6,049 bases of DNA from positions 1 to 6,049 of the forward strand of contig CAMVDK010000190.1 in the NCBI GenBank assembly GCA_947166165.1, in the 5' to 3' direction. The notes below the pieces were generated by a model. That model saw only the letters and a program-made list of their open reading frames with translations, was not told where the DNA came from and searched no databases. Positions 1-4,986 of the stretch are shown one piece after another (position 1 is the first letter of the stretch; each line of letters opens with the position of its first letter). Origin of the DNA: an uncultured Porphyromonadaceae bacterium (GTDB taxonomy: Bacteria > Bacteroidota > Bacteroidia > Bacteroidales > Muribaculaceae). A program made the position numbers and the translations under genes.

Positions 1-608
1 ACCAAAACGCCACCATCACGGTTCTCTATTGTCGGCATGGGCATATTTGCCGCCGCAAACGAATCTTTAATAATTTTCATGCCTCGTCCCCAAGCTTCGA
101 TAAAACCAGCCTTGAAAAAGGCATCGGCGATGTTCTTGTTCCGTGGACGCGAAGCGTGCTCACGCAGCAGGACGTTCATATCAAAACCTGCAGGCAGTTC
201 GCCTTGATTCCACAATGTAACGCGGTCGTTGTACACCTTCATCTGAATGTGAACGCCGGTATAATCTTTGTGACAAATGGCATTGTAGAGAATCTCACGC
301 AAGCCCTTCTCTGGTATCTCCAAAGGCTCGACACGCACCATTCCCTCGTAGTGAATCGGCGAGATGAGATATTTTGATTTGAGAGTTTCTACGACCTTAT
401 CAGCCATTTGAATCAAATTGCCCTCAATGGAATCTTGTATCAACAAATCCCCTTCATCGCGCACGAAACGACCTATTCTGAACTCAATGCCGGTGAAGTG
501 ACGTTGAGGGCACTTGCCAAAGAGCAATATGGCGGCACTCTTTAATTTGCCGTCAGTTGTAAGAAGCCTTAAATCCGCACCACTATAGTTAACAATAGTG
601 CTGCGGAT
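1..608 (-). pseudogene. N-terminally truncated RecG-like/AlbA-type ATP-binding protein (runs off left edge)
   Basis: The minus-strand frame is open from about 608 to the left edge. It reads ADLRLLTTDGKLKSAAILLF, then IGRF, then REILYNAICHKDYTG, a DRVTLWNQGELP stretch, and finally HASRPRNKNIADAFFKAGFI followed by EAWGRGMKII. These are the hallmarks of the central part and HATPase_c_4 region of putative DNA-binding/ATP-dependent RecG-like proteins, which normally carry an AlbA_2 domain of roughly 120 residues plus a linker before the DGKL..AA.LLFGK motif. Here nothing of that N-terminal half is present. Upstream the frame hits TAA at 609-611, and no ATG occurs before 405-407. Homologous sequence begins inside the palindrome at 567-614, so the break lies there. 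The family is often described as regulators or accessory mobile genes; its function is poorly known. I infer a disrupted gene, though an unusual short form cannot be excluded. The C-terminus lies outside the window. Confidence 0.8.
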
Positions 609-614
609 TTAAGG
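567..614. repeat. 48-bp near-perfect palindrome at a gene junction
   Basis: Bases 567-579 pair with 602-614, 581-586 pair with 595-600, and the centre GTTAAC (588-593) is itself palindromic. The only mismatches are 580/601 (C/C) and 587/594 (A/A). The palindrome contains the TAA stop of the 309-aa gene (589-591) and the first recognisable codons of the truncated ATPase. No T-run follows on either strand, so it does not look like a standard intrinsic terminator. A recombination site, a fold-back rearrangement scar or an RNA hairpin are the alternatives. Confidence 0.9.
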
Positions 615-1518
615 TATATTTCAATTCTTTATGCATAGACATCAGACTATCAATCTTAGCATAATTCTTTTTTATTGAATCATTTGAGTTTAACATTAGT
701 CTATCAATTTGCTCGCCAACAATTTCCTTTTGGGTATTGATGTCATTAACGACAGGATTCTGAGCATTTGCAAGTTGTGGGCTGCCAAGTAAAGATGCAG
801 CACCCAAAGCACCGGCTACGGCCCAATTTTTCCACCCTTCATTGATTGTCCGGTTGATTTCTTCATTGATGATTTGTTGAAGTCGGATTATACCTGCTTC
901 ACGTTGTTTTGCTTCAATTATTTGACCGCTTCTAATAACACCATCACCCAAACCGTATCTTCTGTAAAAGTTGTACTCTGCATCGCAGACATCTCTTGGC
1001 ATAAAGACGAGTTTAGATTCGATATCCTTTATTTTAGCGGCTTTTGGTGTGCCCGCAAGAGGGTCTTTGAAACCATATCCGCGAACGAAGGATAGTATTG
1101 CATTATAAACAGGTGTAATGTCTGATTGGTCTAACAAACGTGGTGCGTACTCAATTATTCTTACATTGAATTTTCGAGCGCAGTTTTTCAACTGATATGG
1201 AATCCTTACCCTTGGATTTGCTCTGTTTCTCTTTGGATTTCCGTCCGCTTCGATTTTAGGCACATAAAACTCCACACTTATGTTTTCAGTTTCCCAAGGC
1301 TTATGTTTAGCTTTGCTATTTGATACATAATTGTCTAAATCCGGATGATGGTCTGACAACCTAAGAGTCAATATTGATGTATTTCCGTTATCAATATCGT
1401 TAATATAGAATGACACACTTTTTGTGCTTTCTTCATATGTGGCATTGATAGAGCCGTTATCAATTAATTGCTTCAATGCCGTCTTATATATTTCTATTGT
1501 TTTATGAGCATCTATCAT
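589..1518 (-). CDS. unrecognised 309-aa protein with a C-terminal hydrophobic segment
   Basis: This is a long continuous frame from ATG (1516-1518) to TAA (589-591) in an A+T-rich stretch. I do not recognise the family. Residues 1-180 are soluble and mixed in character, including a basic run (KRNRANPRVR, about 96-105) and a DPLAGTPKAAK stretch (152-162). Residues about 196-228 are polar and helix-like. Residues 231-252 (NWAVAGALGAASLLGSPQLA then NA) form one hydrophobic segment preceded by a lysine and ending in an ANA motif, so it resembles an internal signal peptide or a membrane anchor. Residues 258-300 are polar and possibly coiled-coil. If inserted in a membrane it would be anchored near the C-terminus. 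No Shine-Dalgarno sequence or clear TAnnTTTG promoter is visible upstream, only a weak TAAATGTG-like match. The stop codon lies inside the 567-614 palindrome, next to the truncated ATPase. Phage or mobile-element origin is possible but unproven. Confidence 0.7.
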   Translation of the reverse strand: MIDAHKTIEIYKTALKQLIDNGSINATYEESTKSVSFYINDIDNGNTSILTLRLSDHHPDLDNYVSNSKAKHKPWETENISVEFYVPKIEADGNPKRNRANPRVRIPYQLKNCARKFNVRIIEYAPRLLDQSDITPVYNAILSFVRGYGFKDPLAGTPKAAKIKDIESKLVFMPRDVCDAEYNFYRRYGLGDGVIRSGQIIEAKQREAGIIRLQQIINEEINRTINEGWKNWAVAGALGAASLLGSPQLANAQNPVVNDINTQKEIVGEQIDRLMLNSNDSIKKNYAKIDSLMSMHKELKYTLNPQHYC

Positions 1519-1565
1519 GACTGTAGAACTGATTTCTTAAATAAATATAATTTTATCACATTTAT

Positions 1566-1596
1566 TTTGCCATGTAGATATTTATCTATAAATTTG
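1566..1596 (+). promoter_or_regulatory. Bacteroides-type promoter for the small RNA candidate
   Basis: TTTG at 1566-1569, exactly 19 bases, then TAAATTTG at 1589-1596. This matches the Bacteroidota housekeeping consensus TTTG-N19-21-TAnnTTTG at every fixed base. Transcription would start near 1600-1604. The only downstream elements on this strand are the foldable segment and terminator ending at 1729, plus a 49-codon frame. Confidence 0.72.
1575..1588. promoter_or_regulatory. possible operator dyad in the promoter spacer
   Basis: TAGATA-TT-TATCTA is a 6+6 bp inverted repeat lying wholly between the -33 and -7 elements of the plus-strand promoter. That is where a repressor dimer could block RNA polymerase. 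The stretch is very A+T-rich, so a chance dyad is plausible. Confidence 0.3.
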
Positions 1597-1602
1597 CAGT
1601 GA

Positions 1603-1729
1603 AATAAATTCTTGGTGCTGCGAACGGCCTGCTTGAAGGCCTTTTAATACCGAGATTCCATTCAACAGAAGTCTCGTGGGTGGTACGGCCAAGAATATCA
1701 TATGCGCATCCTGATGGGTGCGCTTTTTT
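1603..1729 (+). ncRNA. candidate structured small RNA (about 125 nt)
   Basis: The segment is bounded by a consensus promoter (1566-1596) and a strong intrinsic terminator (1704-1729). Between them are nested complementary segments. An outer stem pairs ATTCTTGG (1608-1615) with CCAAGAAT (1689-1696). It encloses GGCCT/AGGCC (1626-1630 with 1637-1641) and CGAGATT/AGTCTCG (1651-1657 with 1670-1676, one G-U pair). This would give a three-way-junction fold followed by the terminator hairpin. I do not recognise it as tmRNA, RNase P, SRP or 6S RNA. It could instead be a structured leader with an attenuator for the small frame at 1702-1851. The 5' end is estimated from the promoter. Confidence 0.55.
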
Positions 1730-1851
1730 ATGGACTTAATCAACCCGCTTTTCTTGTGGGCAATTGGTACACTGCCTCACTGATGATTATTTGGGTCAAC
1801 ATCTATATCATTGCCTTTTTTTATGACTTTTGGGGTAAGAAAAATCGCTGA
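1702..1851 (+). CDS. possible 49-aa small membrane protein (low confidence)
   Basis: An ATG (1702-1704) to TGA (1849-1851) frame encodes 49 residues, starting MRILMGALFYGL. It has a strongly hydrophobic stretch (SLMIIWVNIYIIAFF, about residues 26-40) and a basic tail ending GKKNR, so it could be a single- or double-pass membrane peptide. The frame is open upstream to a TAA at 1645-1647 without another ATG; an alternative start is ATG 1714. Against it, the first codons overlap the strong terminator hairpin at 1704-1729, the region is T-rich (which favours hydrophobic codons by chance), and no ribosome binding site is seen. The stop falls inside the tRNA terminator hairpin. If real, the hairpin could act as an attenuator within the message. 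Confidence 0.3.
   Translation: MRILMGALFYGLNQPAFLVGNWYTASLMIIWVNIYIIAFFYDFWGKKNR
1704..1729 (+). terminator. intrinsic terminator of the small RNA candidate
   Basis: An 8-bp GC-rich stem GCGCATCC (1704-1711) / GGGTGCGC (1716-1723) with a TGAT loop is followed by six Ts (1724-1729). The single non-Watson-Crick position (1709/1718) is a G-U wobble on the plus-strand RNA but an A-C mismatch on the minus strand, so it is oriented for plus-strand transcription. Confidence 0.75.
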
Positions 1852-1884
1852 AAGTAGGAGTTAGTTCCTTGACTTTCAACGATT
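1838..1884 (-). terminator. intrinsic terminator of tRNA-Pro
   Basis: The 13-bp arms 1872-1884 and 1843-1855 are separated by a 16-nt loop and start 10 bases past the tRNA 3' end. In the minus-strand RNA they are followed by UUUUCUU. The one variant position (1848/1879) is a U-G wobble on the minus strand and a mismatch on the plus strand, which fits the tRNA orientation. A weaker plus-strand T-rich tract (TTCCTTTT) could give some bidirectional stopping. Confidence 0.75.
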
Positions 1885-1894
1885 TCCTTTTCAG

Positions 1895-1969
1895 TCGGGA
1901 TGACTAGATTCGAACTAGCGACCCCACGCCCCCCAGACGCGTACTCTAACCGGACTGAGCTACATCCCG
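1895..1969 (-). tRNA. tRNA-Pro (anticodon GGG)
   Basis: The minus strand folds into a full cloverleaf. The acceptor stem is CGGGATG/CATCCCG with discriminator A. The D stem is GCTC/GAGT. The anticodon stem is CGCGT/GCGTG with loop CTGGGGG (anticodon GGG, G37 as expected for proline). The variable region is GGGTC, and the T stem GCTAG/CTAGT carries loop TTCGAAT. Length is 75 nt. CCA is not encoded, so it would be added after transcription. The gene has its own promoter (2006-2037) and terminator (1838-1884), so it is a single-gene transcription unit. tRNA genes are common integration sites, but no second copy of its 3' end is visible in the window. Confidence 0.95.
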
Positions 1970-2005
1970 AACTGTGCGATTCGGCATCATTTCCGAAAAG
2001 CGATG

Positions 2006-2037
2006 CAAAGGTACTGCCTTCCGACGAGCTGTGCAAA
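2006..2037 (-). promoter_or_regulatory. Bacteroides-type promoter of tRNA-Pro
   Basis: Reading the minus strand, TTTG (2037-2034), 20 bases, then TACCTTTG (2013-2006) matches the consensus at all fixed positions. The start would fall near 2000, about 30 bases before the mature tRNA 5' end at 1969. Confidence 0.8.
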
Positions 2038-2039
2038 TT

Positions 2040-2308
2040 TTTTCGCCACTTTTTTATTCAAATCGTTGGAATTGGTTGTAATTGATTGTGTTTTGCAATT
2101 TAACATCGATGAGTGTGATTCCTCTTGCGGTGGTTGTCTGCCGCTTGGGGGCAGCGGCTGGCAAGCCTCTCCCCTGCCCCACGGCCCTTGCGTTGCCGCT
2201 ATCATAGGCGTTGCTGCGCGAGGCAGCCGGAATGACGGGCAGAGGGGGGTGACGGCCACCGATCCTTCATGCCGTGGCCGCTGCCCTTTTTTGGCCTTTA
2301 TGGACGTG
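2040..2308. other. intergenic stretch without a credible gene
   Basis: This holds an A+T-rich part next to the tRNA promoter and then a GC-rich part (about 2110-2290) with several G- and C-runs and short GC inverted repeats, for example GCCGCT...AGCGGC around 2140-2158. Short open frames exist on both strands, but their composition is low-complexity Gly/Pro/Ser-rich and they match nothing I recognise. The only clear structure is the terminator-like hairpin at 2237-2292. Confidence 0.6.
2237..2292 (+). terminator. terminator-like hairpin with no obvious gene upstream
   Basis: A two-part stem, GGGCAG (2237-2242) with CTGCCC (2281-2286) and CGGCCAC (2253-2259) with GTGGCCG (2274-2280), carries a 10-nt bulge on the left side. 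Six Ts (2287-2292) follow directly. The form fits a plus-strand intrinsic terminator, but no coding frame or consensus promoter is seen just upstream on that strand. Confidence 0.5.
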
Positions 2309-2312
2309 TAAA

Positions 2313-2488
2313 GGTGGGTTCTATAAATTGCAAAAAAGTAATGAATGGTTTTGGCCGCCTTGGGTTGCTTGCTGGCATCTTTTGTCTCAACTGCTTGAAC
2401 CGTAGCCCGCTACTGCTTCGCGCAGCTTGAGCCAAAACCTGCTCAGCAATCAAACCCAATTCGGCTCAAGCAATTTATAGAACCCACC
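2313..2488. mobile_element. 176-bp MITE-like non-autonomous element
   Basis: Perfect 19-bp terminal inverted repeats (GGTGGGTTCTATAAATTGC at 2313-2331 and its complement at 2470-2488) are flanked by the direct repeat TAAA (2309-2312 and 2489-2492), consistent with a 4-bp target-site duplication. There is no internal coding frame. The interior has further complementary pairs: GGTTTTGGC 2347-2355 with GCCAAAACC 2431-2439, TTGGGTT 2360-2366 with AACCCAA 2453-2459, and GCTTGAGCC 2425-2433 with GGCTCAAGC 2463-2471. This architecture fits a miniature element mobilised in trans by a transposase. A GG-starting repeat with a 4-bp duplication would suit an IS5-like parent, but that assignment is a guess. 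It lies between the terminator hairpin of the LamG gene and the GC-rich intergenic stretch. Confidence 0.72.
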
Positions 2489-2492
2489 TAAA

Positions 2493-2540
2493 GAGAAGCG
2501 GGATTCAAGCGCTCGGGGGCGACTTTGAATCCCGCTTCTC
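2493..2540 (-). terminator. terminator hairpin of the LamG/T9SS gene
   Basis: A perfect 16-bp stem (2493-2508 with 2525-2540) and a 16-nt loop begin six bases after the TAA stop of the minus-strand gene. In the RNA it is followed by only a short U-run (UUUA) before the MITE-like element begins. The hairpin is strong but the U-tract is poor, and the element directly abuts it. Confidence 0.65.
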
Positions 2541-2546
2541 GATCAT

Positions 2547-4829
2547 TTACTTCTTGACGATTCGCTTGGTGGTCCTTGCTCCGCTTTGCGTGGTGGCCTC
2601 GACGAGATAGACGCCGCTGAACAGATAGCTCATGTTGAGTGTGGCGTGATTGTCGCCGGGAGCCAAGCGCTGCAGGAGCTTTCCGCTGGCCGAGTAGAGG
2701 CTCACCGACGTGAGCAGGTCGCCGGCCTCGACGTGGACCACGTCGGTGACCACTGTGGGCGAGACCATGATGCCCGAGTGTGCCGCCACATCGTTGATTC
2801 CCGACACCTTGAGGTGCAGGAGCTGCGGCTCATCGAGGTCGCCATATATCCAGTCGCCCCGCCATGGCAGTTCTTCGTCGAACCACATTGTCTCGCCGCC
2901 GTAGACTGTGGCGAAGCGGACTGTCTTGCCGGTCTCTTCGGCATTGCCTGCGATGGTGAGCAGGTAGATGCCTTCGCTGCTGGCAGTGGCCACTCCACGG
3001 CACTCGTCGTCGACGAACGCCGCCACGCAAAGGCCCGTGGCCTCGGAGCCGTCGACCATCACCTAGGCCACGACGTTCATGTTGTCGCTGAACTGATGGT
3101 GGTCGACCGGGGTGAACGGGAGCTCGCCGGGGGCACGCATCACCATAGCCGGTGCCTGATAGTTGGTGGCATCGATGGTCGGATAATAGAAGGTGACTGG
3201 CTCGCTGTTGTTCGACTTGTAGTAGTAGCCCATTCCGGGAACGATGGCCGCGAGGTCGCCCTCCCACTTGTAGCCGTCGTAGAAGGCCACCTCCGCGTCG
3301 GTCAGGGCACGGTTCCAGAATCGCACTTCGTCGATGTAGCCGTTATAATTGGTTGCCGGATAGCCTTCAGCACCTGCGTAGTAACTGCCTGAGGCAACAT
3401 TGACATACACATCGCTCCCATACGATGGCTCGAAAGCGAAATTGCCATAATGCACCTCCTCGCCCTGCTTATGCGCCACATCGCCGTTCACGATTCACTC
3501 GAGCAGGCCTTTGCCATTGTTGCGCAGGGTGATGTGAGTGAACCGGCCAGGCATGATTTCGGGCACTTTGACGAATTGCGCGATTTCCCGTCCCGCTCCC
3601 GCCGATGTGTTGACGGTCAGGGCATATCCTTGTGTGCTGGAGCGCAGCCAGACGCTGTAGCCATCAGTATTGTTGTACGGATGGGCTTCGTGGCCCTGTA
3701 TCGAGAACAGATAGGTGCCAACCATGTTCTCGTCGGGATTCACCCACATCTGGATGGTGAAGGGCTTCGACAGGCTGAGCATCTTGTTGGCTGTGGTGGT
3801 GTCGGTTTTCCAAGTCAAGCCTTCATCGTCGTCGATGATATGGCGGCTATAGTAGGGAGCGCGCGACTGCTCATCGCTCTCGCGCGACAAGGTGAGGCGC
3901 ACGTTGTCGACCGCCGTGCCGGTGTTGAATTGCACACGGCCGCTCACCACACCGGTGGCCTGGGCATAGCCCACATCGCTCAAGGAGTTGCTGATAACCG
4001 ACGACTCCTTGTCGCAGTCGGCCAAATAGGCCACAACGCGATAGCTGTAGTAGCGCCCGGTCTCCACCTTGTTGTCGGTATAGGTGTAAGTGTCTTCGGT
4101 GCCCCGCCGCTCGTGGATGGTCACCCATTCGCCATGGTCTATAAAGCGGCGCTGAACGGCGAACAGCGTGGGCGAAGTGCCCACCTGCTTGGCTTTCCAG
4201 GTCACCACCACGTCGTTCCCGCCAGTGCCTTTCGTGGCATTGACATAGGTGACGCTGCTGCCTTCGAGCACATGGGCGTAGACGGTGTCGCTGTACAGGT
4301 GCACCTTGCCTTCCATCAGGTCGAGTTGCACAAAGTAGCCATACACGCTGCAGTTCGACTCGGGCTTGTCGTCGGTAAACGACGCCTTGCCGGCATTGCG
4401 CGCCACGGTCACGCTCTGGTAGTTGCGCGTGATGGCGCCGCTCGGCTCGATGCGATGCACCTTGAATGTCACGTCGTGCTCGCTCTTGGGCACGTTGCCA
4501 AAGTTCCAGTCCATCTTGATTTTGTCGGCTATCTTATCGTCCTGCACCAGGTGCATGGGTATCACCGGCACGGTGCTGGCGCGCACTTCGGCGGCGTGGA
4601 CGGTGGTGAGCGGGGCGGGCTCGGACGGAATATCGAGGGCCGGCCACGACGCTTCGTGGTGGACCACTTCATAACGATAGTATTTGCCCATTTCCAGTCC
4701 GCGGCCGGCATTGTCGGCAAACTCGTCTAATTCGGTTGTCCCCACCTCTTCGCGCTTGCCCATGTAATTGCCGTGCTCATCGAGCTCGGTGCGATACACA
4801 TGCCATGTGCCCGAATTCCGCAATATCAT
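2547..4829 (-). pseudogene. interrupted surface protein: Fn3-like repeats, LamG domain, type IX secretion sorting tail
   Basis: One minus-strand frame runs through the whole region with two internal stops: TGA at 3495-3497 (after GRFTHITLRNNGKGLLE, before IVNGDVAHK) and TAG at 3063-3065 (after SDNMNVVA, before VMVDGSEA). Clear homology-like sequence continues across both, and the final stop is TAA (2547-2549). Order from the N-terminus: a partial Fn3-like unit (GTWHVYRTELDEHG...YYRYEVVHH), two more Fn3-like units to about 3950, a LamG/concanavalin-like domain (about 3820-3255, ending GYIDEVRFWNRALTDAEV; the TGA falls within it), a region with CVAAFVDDECRGVA, then a Por/T9SS sorting domain (about 2771-2550, ...GVYLVEATTQ...KRIVKK). 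The product would be exported to the cell surface or medium, but no convincing signal peptide is present. The frame begins abruptly at MILRNSGTW (ATG 4827-4829; ATG 4932-4934 is possible but lies upstream of the likely promoter). I infer a decaying gene with lost 5' sequence; sequencing error or stop readthrough are alternatives. Confidence 0.82.
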
Positions 4830-4883
4830 GAAAAGCAACGGCACAATCACACATACCGCTTCGATGGTTTCTATACGACGCTG

Positions 4884-4891
4884 CAAAGTTA
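4884..4891 (-). promoter_or_regulatory. -7 element upstream of the interrupted LamG gene
   Basis: TAACTTTG on the minus strand matches TAnnTTTG, but there is no TTTG at 19-21 bases upstream. The start would fall near 4878, about 50 bases before the ATG at 4829. It may be the original promoter of the gene, kept next to a truncated coding region. Confidence 0.5.
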
Positions 4892-4949
4892 CTACATTTT
4901 TATCGATATTATCCGCTGCTCTCTTGAGTGCCATGTCGGATTTTTTGCG

Positions 4950-4957
4950 TAATTTTG
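4950..4957 (+). promoter_or_regulatory. -7 element of the patatin-like gene
   Basis: TAATTTTG matches TAnnTTTG and lies 29 bases before the ATG at 4987, leaving a short leader. No full TTTG is found at the ideal distance upstream, so the -33 match is weak. It sits back-to-back with the minus-strand -7 element at 4884-4891. Confidence 0.5.
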
Positions 4958-4986
4958 CCAGCCTAATCGATAAAACGAATTTCACG

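Noticed and set aside
156..377. 73-codon plus-strand frame
   Set aside because: It is antisense to the RecG-like ATPase remnant, whose motifs are unmistakable.
567..614. Palindrome as an ordinary rho-independent terminator of the 309-aa gene
   Set aside because: No U-run follows the stem on either strand and the stem includes the stop codon and adjoining coding-like sequence, so a simple terminator reading is weak.
1821..2085. Short open frames on both strands across the tRNA
   Set aside because: They read through a clear tRNA-Pro gene and its terminator or promoter.
2003..2311. 102-codon plus-strand frame and the overlapping minus-strand frames in the intergenic stretch
   Set aside because: They overlap the tRNA promoter and a terminator-like hairpin, have low-complexity composition and no homology I can recognise.
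2313..2488. CRISPR-like or integron-like repeat
   Set aside because: There is a single pair of inverted ends with a target duplication, no direct repeat array, and no attC-type core sites.
3450..4730. 426-codon plus-strand open frame
   Set aside because: It lies antisense to the Fn3/LamG frame, which shows real domain motifs. The plus-strand product is His/Val/Ala-rich without recognisable motifs, a typical GC-rich shadow.
4813..4818. GAATTC site at the apparent 5' junction of the LamG gene, suggesting a cloning artefact
   Set aside because: A six-base site is expected by chance in a 6-kb window, and there is no other sign of vector or chimeric sequence.
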